Under the pieces are notes generated by a model that saw only the letters and a program-made list of their open reading frames with translations, did no database searches and was not told where the DNA came from. Positions 1 to 7,927 of a DNA stretch of 21,753 nucleotides are shown in pieces. A program made the position numbers and the translations under genes. Within the stretch, counting starts at the first letter, position 1; the number at the start of each line of letters is the position of its first letter. Source of the stretch: an uncultured Clostridia bacterium (GTDB lineage Bacteria > Bacillota > Clostridia > Oscillospirales > Ruminococcaceae); NCBI GenBank assembly GCA_946533615.1, contig CAMNBY010000316.1, positions 1 through 21,753 of the forward strand, written 5' to 3'.

Positions 1-2
1 AG

Positions 3-1070
3 CAGGCGGTGACTTCACCTGCCGCAGACAGCAGCGTCGCCGTTATCCCCGAAGCTGCTGAACCCTCTGTGAGCAATAGCAACGCAAAGCTTGCCTATGA
101 AGCCGCCGCGGATTTTGTCGCCAAGGCTGTAAAAAGAGGGGCATACTCGGAAATACCCGTCGGCAGGTGCGCCGTCGATATTCCCGAGATCGACGATCAG
201 ACGGAGCTGGGAACAGCGATACGCGAAAGCGGCATCGAAGAGGGTATAGTGCTGCTTGTTATCGACAAGGACTACAATGTGGTCACCGCCAAATGGAAGA
301 ACGAAAACGAGTCCGAGATGTATCCCGAGGGGTATGACAGCTTTGTCTTCAAGATAGAGACCGATGACTATTCGATCTACGACACGACGGACATAAGCGA
401 GGCCGATGCGCAAGCCTACGAGCTCTGCAAGGCTCTGCGGGCTTATTATGACCACGAGATCTCCCTGAACACCAGCGAGCTGCCCAAGCACGGAGAGATG
501 TGGCTGAACTTCGACCACCCCGACGCTTATTCGGACATCATCTGCCGCTTACAGAAGTACGCCGACAAGCCCTTCACGGGGACGGCCTATGTCTTCTCAG
601 ATCTTGACGGACACTTCTTTGTTGAATGTCAGAACGGCAGCACCGAGCCTGTCGGCAGATACCCGCTCTACGAGGGAGAGATCAACGATTTGGGAGAGCT
701 GCCCTCTGCGGTGGCAGAGCTGAAAAACGAGCTTGACGACGTGCTGTCTGTGAAAGCAGACACGCAGTTCAGCGATGTTAAACTGACCGAAAAGCGCGAC
801 AGCGATGAAAAAACAAACACCGCCGCCGAAGAGATAGAACAGTGGTACAGAGAATTCTGCAAGAGCTCGCCCGAGCCCACAGCCTCGGAGGCGACGGGTA
901 TGCACTTCTTCCCCGAGACGGCCTTTTCCATCTGCATTTGCATTGACGGCGAAAGCGTGTTTATCCGCTGCTCCGATGTTGAAGGCTATAACATTTACGT
1001 CAACGGCTATTATTACAGCGTCCCCGACATCACGCCGCTGCTGACGGCCATCACAGACCTGAAAGAGTAG
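3..1070 (+). CDS. Repeat protein with pilin-like extracytoplasmic units (5' end cut by window)
   Basis: The frame is open to the left window edge. The GTG at position 9 has no ribosome binding site and sits in a Ser/Pro/Ala/Val-rich linker, so the true start and any signal peptide probably lie outside the window. About 355 residues are visible. I see three loosely similar units. Each has an amphipathic helix (NAKLAYEAAADFVAKAVKRG; DAQAYELCKALRAYYDH; TAAEEIEQWYREFCKSS), then short beta strands, then a tyrosine-containing turn (SEMYPEGYDS; VGRYPLYEGE; YNIYVNGYYY). The helix-then-strands pattern resembles the soluble part of type IV pilin or pseudopilin-like proteins common in Ruminococcus, but I recognise no named family. 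It is acidic, with no membrane segment in the visible part. It converges on the GH59 gene across a shared terminator. An exported structural or binding role is inference. Confidence 0.75.
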   Translation, partial: QAVTSPAADSSVAVIPEAAEPSVSNSNAKLAYEAAADFVAKAVKRGAYSEIPVGRCAVDIPEIDDQTELGTAIRESGIEEGIVLLVIDKDYNVVTAKWKNENESEMYPEGYDSFVFKIETDDYSIYDTTDISEADAQAYELCKALRAYYDHEISLNTSELPKHGEMWLNFDHPDAYSDIICRLQKYADKPFTGTAYVFSDLDGHFFVECQNGSTEPVGRYPLYEGEINDLGELPSAVAELKNELDDVLSVKADTQFSDVKLTEKRDSDEKTNTAAEEIEQWYREFCKSSPEPTASEATGMHFFPETAFSICICIDGESVFIRCSDVEGYNIYVNGYYYSVPDITPLLTAITDLKE

Positions 1071-1091
1071 AAACAAAAGACAGAACTATAA

Positions 1092-1128
1092 AAAATGATA
1101 TCCCGCCGTCCCTGCGGGATATCATTTT
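1092..1128. terminator. Bidirectional intrinsic terminator
   Basis: The arms at 1092-1106 and 1114-1128 are a perfect 15-bp inverted repeat with a 7-base loop. The stem core is GATATCCCGC/GCGGGATATC and its ends are A/T runs, so the hairpin is followed by a T tract on both strands. It lies between the convergent ends of the repeat protein gene (stop at 1070) and the GH59 gene (stop at 1132), and so should end both transcripts. Confidence 0.93.
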
Positions 1129-1131
1129 CAA

Positions 1132-3795
1132 TTATTTCTTCTTTCTGCGCCTGAGAACGGCGAACGCTGCGGCGCCTGCGGCGGCTGCGATGGCTGCGGC
1201 AGCTATGTATTTTCCCGCAGCCGAGCTTTTGGTGCTCTCGGGGGCGCTGCCCTGCTCGGAGGTGTCGGGAGCCTCGGAGCCCGCAGAGCTTTCGTCGGGC
1301 TGCGGTTCGGCCTCGGGCGAGATGACTTCTATCGCGTCGATCACAAAGCTGCCCTCCTGCACCGTGAGCTTGACGGTATGCTCTGTGTTTTCAAGGCCGA
1401 AGCGGCTGACGAGCGGCTCTCTCGGGCTGCCGCGCCCAAGTTCGATGATACCGCAGGAAACGCCGTCGATCTCAAGCTCGGCCTTTCTGGCGCTGCGGAT
1501 CTCCCGTGCGGAAAAGCTTCCCGTTGTCATGAAGCCCGTGCCCGTGAAGGTGAAGCTGACCGAGGCGCCCTCGCCGCCCTTCGAGGACGTGCGCTTGTAG
1601 TCGCGGAAGCTGCTCATTGTCGTGTGCTCCCACTCTCCCGCATAGGTGACGTTTGAGGCAGTGTTGTCGTATCTGTTCACAAAGACCTCGCTGCCCTCGA
1701 CGGCCTCGACCGCCAGCTCGTCAAAAGAGTTTTTGTCGTAGGAGCTGTAAAGCGCCGCCCTGCCTGCTGACATCAGGTCAGAGCCCGCAGCGGCGGTGTG
1801 AGTGCAAAGCTCCTGACCGTCAGCAAAGGCCTTCACCGTGTCATCGACGGCTTCGAGCTTCAGGCTGTGCCATTCGGAGGCATCAAAGTCCGCAAGGCTG
1901 CCGCTCTCGAGGGTCTCCTTGTTTGCACCGAGCTGCCAGCCGCCGTCGGTGCCGACTTTCAGCCAGTAACCGCTCCTGCCCGCATCGGCAAGGCTGTAGC
2001 GCAGGCCGATGCCCGCGTAGCCACCCGCGAGCTTGATCTTCGCCGAGACGCTGTAATTGAACCAGCGGTCGTCGCCAAGGTTTGTGGTGGGCTCGGGCGT
2101 GTAGCCCCATTCATTTGCCTTGATCTCGGGGGTGATCTGCTGCACAAGCACGTTGTTGCCGTCCACGTTCACGACCTCGAAGGCGCCGCCCTCGTCGGTA
2201 GTGTAGCGGGGGGCTCCTCCACGGGAAGCAAGGTAGTCTTCCGCATAGCCGCTGTACTCAAAGTCATCGTAATAGGGCAGAGAAAGGCGGCTGCTCACAC
2301 GCTCGGTGTATTCGCGCTCCGTGACCTCAAGTGTCGAGAGGGTCACAAGGGCTCCCGGGGCGACCTCATAGGAATAGGTATAGGCGCCGTCCTTTTCCTC
2401 GGGGGTGATGGCTGTCAGATGTCGGAAGTAGTTCTCGTCATAAGCGCCGCCGTCGGGGCCTCGGGTCTCCCAGACCTGCACGGGCTTGCCTGCCGCCGAA
2501 AGGTCCTTCACCGTGAAGCTGTAGGTGATGGGCTTGTCGGTGGTGTTTGTGATGACCGTCGAGTAGTCGCCGGTCTCGGGGTCGGCGGCGGTCATGTAGC
2601 TGTAGGTGGCATCGACTATCGCGTGGCCGTCGCCGCCTGCGGTGCCGTCGCCGAAGCAGGCGCCGTCAACAAACGCCCAGCCCCTCTTGATGAACTGCGA
2701 GAAATGCAGAGACATATAGAAACCGCTGTCCAGCTTGTAGGCGCCGCTCCAGGGCTCGTTCGCAAGTATCAGCTGCTTGTGGCAGTAGGTGACACCGTCG
2801 TAGTACGCCGCAACTGCCGGCTGGTACTCGCAGAGAGTCATGCCGCCGCCCGAATACATGGTGATGAATCTGTTTGCGATGTCGAGCATACCGTTTATAC
2901 CGCCGAGACCCGAGCCGTCGATACCGCTTACGCCCTCAGCGAAGCACATAGGCGAGCTGGCCTCGCTGAACCAAAGCTCCTTGCCGTAGTCGCGTGCAAG
3001 GGTCTGCGCGTTCTCACTTGACCATGAGGTGTAATGGCTGCCGATGACGTCCACTGCGTCGCGCAGCTCCTCGTCCTTCATCATCAGGTCGGCGATCTGC
3101 CAGGTGCAGACCTCGTCGCCCGCAACGAGCTTGATCTTTGAATAGTCATATCTGCCGTTCTTTTCGGCCTTCAGCGCCGCCGAAAGGTACTTGATCCAGT
3201 CGGGATCGTTTGAGCGCTCGTTCTGTGTTGCGCTGACGTAGTTGAACTCGAGGCCGTAAGCATCGAAGGCGGCATCAAGGGTCTCCTTGTACCATTTGTA
3301 GCGTGCGGCGTATACGTCCTCGGCGCTGCTGACCCACTTGGGCTCGCTCCACCAGAGCATATCCAGAGTGAGATCGGGATTGATAGTCTTTGCATCTGCC
3401 GCAAGCTGATAGCCTGCTCCCCTTGCAGCATTGGCGGTCTCGTCCTCTGTCCGCTTGACCGCCGGTTCCGTTCCCGAGGAAGAATTGATGTCCGAGCCCA
3501 TTTCGAGCTTCAGATGTTCGATGCGGACACCCTCCTCGCCGAAGAGATAGTTCATGATCTCCCAGTAGGCCTCGGGATTCTCGGCTTTGTAGTCGAGCAG
3601 CAGGCGGGACGAATTGTTGCCCGACACCATGCCGTTGCCCCGATAGAGCATATTCTCGGCGGTGTTGAGCCTGCTGCCGTCGATGACGACCTCGCGGACG
3701 GCGCTCTCCTCGGCAAAGGCATGAGCTGCCGGGACGGCCGACAGCGCTGCCGGCACACACATAGCTGCGGCGGCTATCCTCTTGAAAATGCTCAT
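1132..3795 (-). CDS. Secreted, membrane-anchored GH59 beta-galactosidase (galactocerebrosidase-like)
   Basis: The 887-residue protein starts with a signal peptide (cleavage near AHA, residue 26) and ends with a membrane helix (about 863-880) and RRRKKK, with no LPXTG, so it should sit on the outer face of the membrane. Residues about 36-490 match the family 59 barrel. NERS carries the likely acid/base Glu193 and LWFSEAS the likely nucleophile Glu278; flanking motifs IGSHY, NEPWSG and FSQF also fit human galactosylceramidase. Residues about 508-700 resemble that enzyme's lectin-like domain, starting at YYDDFE and ending FDELAVEA. An extra beta-rich, probably carbohydrate-binding module follows (about 705-826), then a Ser/Glu/Pro linker. 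Family members remove beta-galactose from galactolipids; the substrate here is unknown. The start has GGAGGAGAGG five bases upstream. An AraC regulator lies just upstream. Confidence 0.9.
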   Translation of the reverse strand: MSIFKRIAAAAMCVPAALSAVPAAHAFAEESAVREVVIDGSRLNTAENMLYRGNGMVSGNNSSRLLLDYKAENPEAYWEIMNYLFGEEGVRIEHLKLEMGSDINSSSGTEPAVKRTEDETANAARGAGYQLAADAKTINPDLTLDMLWWSEPKWVSSAEDVYAARYKWYKETLDAAFDAYGLEFNYVSATQNERSNDPDWIKYLSAALKAEKNGRYDYSKIKLVAGDEVCTWQIADLMMKDEELRDAVDVIGSHYTSWSSENAQTLARDYGKELWFSEASSPMCFAEGVSGIDGSGLGGINGMLDIANRFITMYSGGGMTLCEYQPAVAAYYDGVTYCHKQLILANEPWSGAYKLDSGFYMSLHFSQFIKRGWAFVDGACFGDGTAGGDGHAIVDATYSYMTAADPETGDYSTVITNTTDKPITYSFTVKDLSAAGKPVQVWETRGPDGGAYDENYFRHLTAITPEEKDGAYTYSYEVAPGALVTLSTLEVTEREYTERVSSRLSLPYYDDFEYSGYAEDYLASRGGAPRYTTDEGGAFEVVNVDGNNVLVQQITPEIKANEWGYTPEPTTNLGDDRWFNYSVSAKIKLAGGYAGIGLRYSLADAGRSGYWLKVGTDGGWQLGANKETLESGSLADFDASEWHSLKLEAVDDTVKAFADGQELCTHTAAAGSDLMSAGRAALYSSYDKNSFDELAVEAVEGSEVFVNRYDNTASNVTYAGEWEHTTMSSFRDYKRTSSKGGEGASVSFTFTGTGFMTTGSFSAREIRSARKAELEIDGVSCGIIELGRGSPREPLVSRFGLENTEHTVKLTVQEGSFVIDAIEVISPEAEPQPDESSAGSEAPDTSEQGSAPESTKSSAAGKYIAAAAIAAAAGAAAFAVLRRRKKK

Positions 3796-3853
3796 AAAAA
3801 CCTCTCCTCCGTGTGTTTTGTTAAATCAATGATAACACGGAAGAGAGGCTTTT
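3796..3853 (-). promoter_or_regulatory. Inverted repeat over the GH59 ribosome binding site: araC terminator or RBS-blocking stem
   Basis: On the minus strand CCTCTCTTCC (3839-3848) pairs with GGAGGAGAGG (3801-3810) over ten bases with one T/G wobble. A G/T and four A/T pairs extend it to 15 pairs ending at the base next to the GH59 start codon. The 3' arm is the GH59 ribosome binding site, followed by TTTTT. In a transcript from araC the structure would work as an intrinsic terminator or hide the binding site. A transcript from the local promoter starts inside the loop and lacks the 5' arm. Pairing is seen; function is inferred. Confidence 0.6.
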
Positions 3854-3857
3854 TCAA
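3829..3857 (-). promoter_or_regulatory. Promoter of the GH59 gene
   Basis: The minus strand has TTGAAA (3852-3857), a 17-base spacer and TATCAT (3829-3834), with a start expected near 3822. It sits in the 83-base gap between the end of araC and the GH59 gene, giving a leader of about 27 bases. The match is good but not perfect. Confidence 0.6.
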
Positions 3858-3878
3858 TCTGAAATATTTTGCAGACTC

Positions 3879-4700
3879 TTAAAATTTGAACATCGAGGCG
3901 TACTCGCTGCGGCGGAACTCCCCCGGGGACACGCCCTCGTATTTCTTGAAAACTATCCCGAAATAATTCGGGTCGCGGTAGCCCACAAGGCGTGCGATGT
4001 CCGAGATGCGCAGGCGCCTGTCGCGGAGCAGCGGCTTTGCGGCGCTGACTCTTGTGCGGGCAAGATACTCCATCGGTCGCATACCGAGCCTTGCGCGGAA
4101 GACCCTGCAAAAGTGCTGAAGGCTGACGCCCGAGCGCTCGGCAAGCTCGTCGAGGGTCAGGTCTCGGGAGTAGCTTGTGTTGATGAGCTCTATCGCGGGG
4201 GCGATGATGCCCTCGGAGCCGCGCGAGGTCTCGGGTCCGAGCAGGGCGCTCCTTGCTGCGAGTATGAACTCATAGACCAGCACCGAGCAGTGCTCTCCGC
4301 CCATCGGGTCAGCGGCGGCGGTGCCAAGCCTGTCAAATATACGGCGGCAGCGGTCGGTGACGGCGTTCTCCCTGACAATAAAGCTGCCGAAGCCGAGGCG
4401 CTCCAGCTGTTCCGAGGCGTGCTCTCCGCGAAAGACGAGCCACGCGGTCTTCCACTCGCCGTTCTCGGGATAGTATTCATGCGCAACGCCAGGCGCCAGA
4501 TAGATCATGCTGCCGGCTGTAAGGGTGTAGGTGCTGCCGCCTATGTGCAGCACTCCCCTGCCGCTTTCAGTGAACAAAAACTGGTGCGACACAAGGCCGT
4601 TTTCTCGCTTGACGTGATATTCGGGGTCGGCCTCGCCGATGCCCGTCAGGTAGAAGGGCAGCTCGGTCTGCTTGCCGATAACGGGATAGATGGTCTGCAT
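3879..4700 (-). CDS. AraC-family transcriptional regulator
   Basis: I chose the ATG at 4700 because AGGAG lies five bases upstream; a longer reading to 4766 would run into the promoter. The product is 273 residues, normal for the family. The N-terminal part (about 1-150) is a cupin-like ligand pocket, with GRGVLHIGG and APGVAHEYYPE typical of sugar sensors. The C-terminal part (about 170-270) holds two helix-turn-helix motifs: LTLDELAERSGVSLQHFCRVF, and ISDIARLVGYRDPNYFGIVFKKYEGVSP, which is the family signature. It lies directly upstream of the GH59 gene in the same direction and so is probably its activator, responding to a galactose-containing sugar or related breakdown product. The ligand is inference. 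Confidence 0.92.
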   Translation of the reverse strand: MQTIYPVIGKQTELPFYLTGIGEADPEYHVKRENGLVSHQFLFTESGRGVLHIGGSTYTLTAGSMIYLAPGVAHEYYPENGEWKTAWLVFRGEHASEQLERLGFGSFIVRENAVTDRCRRIFDRLGTAAADPMGGEHCSVLVYEFILAARSALLGPETSRGSEGIIAPAIELINTSYSRDLTLDELAERSGVSLQHFCRVFRARLGMRPMEYLARTRVSAAKPLLRDRRLRISDIARLVGYRDPNYFGIVFKKYEGVSPGEFRRSEYASMFKF

Positions 4701-4737
4701 AGTAGCTCCTTTCGTCGAAGGTCGAAGCTTTGCCTTA

Positions 4738-4766
4738 ATATTATCATATCCCGCTGCGGTTGTCAA
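4738..4766 (-). promoter_or_regulatory. Promoter of the AraC regulator gene
   Basis: A perfect TTGACA (4761-4766), a 17-base spacer and TAATAT (4738-4743) are read on the minus strand. The -35 box directly abuts the stop codon of the preceding ATPase gene. No hairpin terminator is visible between that gene and araC, so the long operon could also read through. A TTCGTCGAA palindrome and a repeated GTCGAAG lie between the promoter and the ribosome binding site (about 4711-4728) and could be an operator. Confidence 0.75.
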
Positions 4767-5435
4767 TCACTCGGCGAGCCTGCCGCTTTTCAGGGTCAGC
4801 AGCCTGTCGGAATAGGCGGAAGCATCGTTCTCGTGAGTTATGATGAGCACCGAGGCTCCTGCGCGGGCGGTCTCTTTCAGGAAGTCGAAGACCAGCGCGG
4901 TGTTTTCGTCGTCAAGGTCGGCGGTAGGCTCGTCGGCGAAGATATATTCGGGGCTGCGCATCAGGGCTCTGGCGATGGACATTCGCCTGAGCTCACCGCC
5001 CGAAAGCTCGGCGGGCATGGCCTCGGCAAGCTCACCTATCCCGAGGCGGCCAAGCAGCTCGCGGACGTGTTCTTCGTCGCCGTCCTCACGGCACAGGGTA
5101 CAGGGGAGCAAGACGTTCTGCAAAACGTTCAGGCTGCCGAGGGCGGTCTGCCCCTGCGGGATAACGCCCATCCTGCTGCCGCGGAGCCTTGAAAGGCGGC
5201 TGTCCGAGAGGGCGTAGATGTCATCACCGTCCAGCTTCACGCTGCCCGAGGAGGGCACCAGCAGCCCGCAGAGCATATTCATAAGCGTAGTCTTGCCGCT
5301 GCCCGAGCGTCCCATCATCACGGTGACTTCGCCCTTTTCAAGGGTCAGGCTGATGCCGTCAACCGCCGCAAAGCGGTTCGAGCTTCGGCTCTCGCGGATA
5401 AATTCTTTTCTGAGGTCAAGTGCTTCAAGTGCCAT
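4767..5435 (-). CDS. ABC transporter ATPase, LolD/MacB type (second module)
   Basis: This 222-residue cytoplasmic nucleotide-binding subunit has Walker A GRSGSGKTT (about 42-50), the Q-loop in VIPQGQ, signature LSGGELRR (144-151), Walker B YIFADEP (164-170) and the H-loop ITHEND. Its length and motifs place it in the LolD/MacB/FtsE group, which powers mechanical work by FtsX-like permeases rather than ordinary import. Its start codon shares a base with the stop of the permease gene (TGATG), indicating translational coupling, with GAGAGGTGA as ribosome binding site. It is the last gene of the long run. The signature has LR rather than the commoner QQ, and the protein clearly differs from the other ATPase at 11825-12529, so it is not a recent duplicate. 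Confidence 0.95.
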   Translation of the reverse strand: MALEALDLRKEFIRESRSSNRFAAVDGISLTLEKGEVTVMMGRSGSGKTTLMNMLCGLLVPSSGSVKLDGDDIYALSDSRLSRLRGSRMGVIPQGQTALGSLNVLQNVLLPCTLCREDGDEEHVRELLGRLGIGELAEAMPAELSGGELRRMSIARALMRSPEYIFADEPTADLDDENTALVFDFLKETARAGASVLIITHENDASAYSDRLLTLKSGRLAE

Positions 5436-6640
5436 CAGTTATCACCTCTCAGTACAAGTCCGGCATCAAGCCTTGTGACGCGGAAGGCCGAGGCCGCCGC
5501 CGCTATCGCTCCTGCAAGTACAGCCACGGCTGCGGCTGCAAGGATATACAGGGCGATCGCTCCCGCAGAGGGCAGCAGGAAGGGCAGCCCGATCATGTTC
5601 TCTATCGCCCTGCTGAACGGCAGCAGCACGAGGGCTCCGAGCCCTGCGCCGATGACGCTGCCTATGCCGCTGACTATCACGGCCTCGCACATAACGACCG
5701 AGGCAAGCTTCATTCTCGAAGCCCCCGAGACGCGCATGACAGCAAACTCGCGGCGGCGCTCGTTTATGCTGATGGTGAAGGCCAGCAGGAGTATCACTGT
5801 CCCCAGCACCCACACAGCTGCGATCAGCCCCGAGACCGTATCTGCCACGCCGGAAAGGCTCTTCGAGACTCCCGAGATCATATCCTGGGCGCGTATCGCC
5901 TTGACTTTTTTGACGTGGATATTGATGTCGTCGGCGATCTCCTCGGCGGTGTAGCCGTCGGCGGCGTTTATCAGCAGGCAGGACACCGAGCGGTCGGGGT
6001 CGATGTCCTTGAAGTTATTGAGCCCCAGCTCCATCGACGAGCGTATAAGCTCGCGGACAGTGTCGAAGTTTGTGAAAACAGCGGTGTCATAGCTTGTGCC
6101 TGTTTTTTCAAGCTTTGCAGCCACCCTGACCTCTACGCCGTAAAATTTCAGCTTGTCGCCCACAAAGGCGTTAAGGTCGTTGCCGACGACCACGTCGCAG
6201 AACCCCAGCTCGCCGCCGAAGCTTTTCTTTATCCACGGCGAGATGGTGAAGTCGGTCTCGGGGTCAAAGCCGATGATCTGCACAGGCAGAGAACAGCAGC
6301 CCGAGCTTGTTGTGGCAAGAAAGACCTGCTGCGAGCTTTCGCCTATCCCCTCACGGTCGAGCACCTTCTGTGCGGTGGCTGTGTCCATGTAGAAATAGCC
6401 CGTGGTGCCTTGCAGCACAAGATCCTCGAAGCTCTGCTGAGTGGTGGCAGAGTATGGCACCACCATAACATCTGCTCCGAGGCGAGCCTCCAGCGACCTG
6501 AGCCCCTTGTGGAGCGAGGTGACTATCACCGTTCCGCAAAAGACCGCCGCCGAGAGCAGCGCCGTCAGCAGTACAAGCACCAGAGTTCTTACGGGCCTGC
6601 CCTTTATGTTGTTGAGTGTGATCGAGCGTGAAAGCTTCAT
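5435..6640 (-). CDS. FtsX-like ABC permease (second module)
   Basis: The 401-residue membrane protein has FtsX/MacB topology: one N-terminal helix (about 18-40), a large extracytoplasmic domain (about 45-270), then three helices near 272-295, 325-350 and 362-388. The cytoplasmic stretch ERRREFAVMRVSGASRMKL is the loop typical of FtsX-like permeases that contacts the ATPase. The extracytoplasmic part has a Cys pair in SSGCCSLPV. It overlaps DUF4418 upstream (ATGA) and the ATPase downstream (TGATG), so the three proteins are probably made together as one complex. The substrate is unknown; the position at the end of an iron-uptake run suggests metal, heme or envelope redox maintenance, but that is inference. 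Confidence 0.92.
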   Translation of the reverse strand: MKLSRSITLNNIKGRPVRTLVLVLLTALLSAAVFCGTVIVTSLHKGLRSLEARLGADVMVVPYSATTQQSFEDLVLQGTTGYFYMDTATAQKVLDREGIGESSQQVFLATTSSGCCSLPVQIIGFDPETDFTISPWIKKSFGGELGFCDVVVGNDLNAFVGDKLKFYGVEVRVAAKLEKTGTSYDTAVFTNFDTVRELIRSSMELGLNNFKDIDPDRSVSCLLINAADGYTAEEIADDINIHVKKVKAIRAQDMISGVSKSLSGVADTVSGLIAAVWVLGTVILLLAFTISINERRREFAVMRVSGASRMKLASVVMCEAVIVSGIGSVIGAGLGALVLLPFSRAIENMIGLPFLLPSAGAIALYILAAAAVAVLAGAIAAAASAFRVTRLDAGLVLRGDN

Positions 6641-7062
6641 TGTTCCTTATCAGTCCGTTTCCTGTTTATCATAAGATAGGCAGCTGCTGCCGCTGCGATG
6701 ACTGCGCCGAGCACGATGACAGCAGGCCGCATCACAGCTTGGCAGCGCATATTCTTGCCGCAGCCGATCTCGATCAGCACATTCGGGATAAACGCGGGCA
6801 CGACGGCTGCGGGTATCATCGAAAGGGCGATTCCTCGCTTGATGCCCGGATCATTCAGCACCAGCAGCGCAAGTCCGAGCACAGCCAGCACAATGCCGAA
6901 GGCAAAGACTGCCTGTTCGGCCCAGTGGCAGTTCATCCAGCTGCCGTTCATCATCCTGCTGCGGCAGCCGTGGAAGAGCAGCTTGCTGCCTGCGCAGTAG
7001 AAGTCGCAGAGCGCAAACAGGATAATATCGCACACAAGGGTCTTGGTAGTTCTCTTTTTCAT
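6637..7062 (-). CDS. DUF4418 family membrane protein
   Basis: This is a 141-residue protein with four predicted membrane helices (about 8-28, 50-70, 77-97 and 112-132). It carries conserved cysteine motifs in two loops: HGC...MNCHWAEQA (Cys33, Cys45, His46) and IGCGKNMRCQAVMRP (Cys101, Cys107). This pattern fits DUF4418, whose members are often found beside FtsX-like ABC pairs. The paired Cys/His loops look able to bind metal or form disulfides on one membrane face; no function is established that I know of. It starts after AGGAAAGGAAAG, 16 bases beyond the transglutaminase-like gene, and ends in an ATGA overlap with the permease, so it probably works with that transporter. Confidence 0.82.
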   Translation of the reverse strand: MKKRTTKTLVCDIILFALCDFYCAGSKLLFHGCRSRMMNGSWMNCHWAEQAVFAFGIVLAVLGLALLVLNDPGIKRGIALSMIPAAVVPAFIPNVLIEIGCGKNMRCQAVMRPAVIVLGAVIAAAAAAYLMINRKRTDKEQ

Positions 7063-7078
7063 ATTTTTCTTTCCTTTC

Positions 7079-7927
7079 CTATTCCGCGAAATGGCCGGGG
7101 AGCGAGGGTCTGAGGTAATAATCGTCGGTGCCGAGGCGGTCGCACCACATGGTGTCCAGCTCGAGCCATTCGCCTCCGATCCTGACCTTGTTCCAGGCGT
7201 GATATTCCTCGCCGCCCGTCAGCTTTCTGGCGGTGCCTGTGACAATGCGGCAGTCTATACCGCATTCGCGCATAAGCCTGTAGGTCAGCACCGCATAGCC
7301 CTGACAGGTGGCGTGGCCGTTGATGAGGGCGCCGTAGGCAGTGTTCTTGCGCTTGTAGTAGCTGTGGCGGCTGTTTATCTCATCATAGTCTGCATTCTCG
7401 AGCACAAAGCGGTACACGGCCTCGACACGTTCGATCTCGGCGGTACTGTCCGTAAAGCCGAAGCCCGCGACAGCATCGCGGACGGCGGCGTCTACCTTCT
7501 GCTCCTGCTTTGCGGTCGTGTAGTAATCGGGAATGACGGTGACGCTGTAGCGGTAGCTGCCCTGCTGCTCGGTGTAGCTGTACTCAAGGCGGAAGCCGCC
7601 CAGCTGGTAGCGCAGGTAATCGCCCTCCCTGGGCGAGATGGTCTCGGCCTCGGCGTACTGCATCAGCTCAGAGAACACATCGTAGATGTCAGCCATGTTG
7701 TCCGAGTGCGAGTTGAAGCAGATCTCGATCGTCGGGTCGCGTCGGACAAGCATCTGCCGCAGGGAGAGTATCACCTCGTCGGAGTTCGAGAAATAAAAGC
7801 TCAGATCCTGACGGACGGGATAAGCCCTCGGCGGCTCGCTCTCGGCCGATGCGACGATACAGAACACTCCGCACATCACCGCCAGCAGGAGCCTGCTCGT
7901 CAGGCGCCTGACAGCCCTGCGCCTCAT
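7079..7927 (-). CDS. Exported transglutaminase-like cysteine protein
   Basis: The 282-residue protein has an Arg-rich start (MRRRAVRRLTSR) and a hydrophobic signal (about 12-28, VASA), so it should be exported. The C-terminal half carries the transglutaminase-like triad: Cys208 in HATCQGYA, His243 in EYHAWN and Asp258 in LELDTMW. This fold covers proteases, transglutaminases and peptide amidases. The N-terminal half (about 40-165) has no family I recognise. Its start overlaps the stop of the Fe-S subunit gene by ATGA. Such a protein is unexpected in an iron/fumarate reductase operon; it may process a cell-surface partner, but that is speculation. The enzyme class is well supported, the substrate is not. 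Confidence 0.88.
   Translation of the reverse strand: MRRRAVRRLTSRLLLAVMCGVFCIVASAESEPPRAYPVRQDLSFYFSNSDEVILSLRQMLVRRDPTIEICFNSHSDNMADIYDVFSELMQYAEAETISPREGDYLRYQLGGFRLEYSYTEQQGSYRYSVTVIPDYYTTAKQEQKVDAAVRDAVAGFGFTDSTAEIERVEAVYRFVLENADYDEINSRHSYYKRKNTAYGALINGHATCQGYAVLTYRLMRECGIDCRIVTGTARKLTGGEEYHAWNKVRIGGEWLELDTMWCDRLGTDDYYLRPSLPGHFAE

Noticed and set aside
1798..3021. 407-residue plus-strand open frame opposite the GH59 gene
   Set aside because: It is the complement of a strongly supported coding region, has no domain or ribosome binding site, and arises from the high GC at third codon positions. The same applies to long plus-strand frames at 4113-5192, 5420-6631, 7043-8071, 11210-12328, 14636-15727 and 20646-21407.
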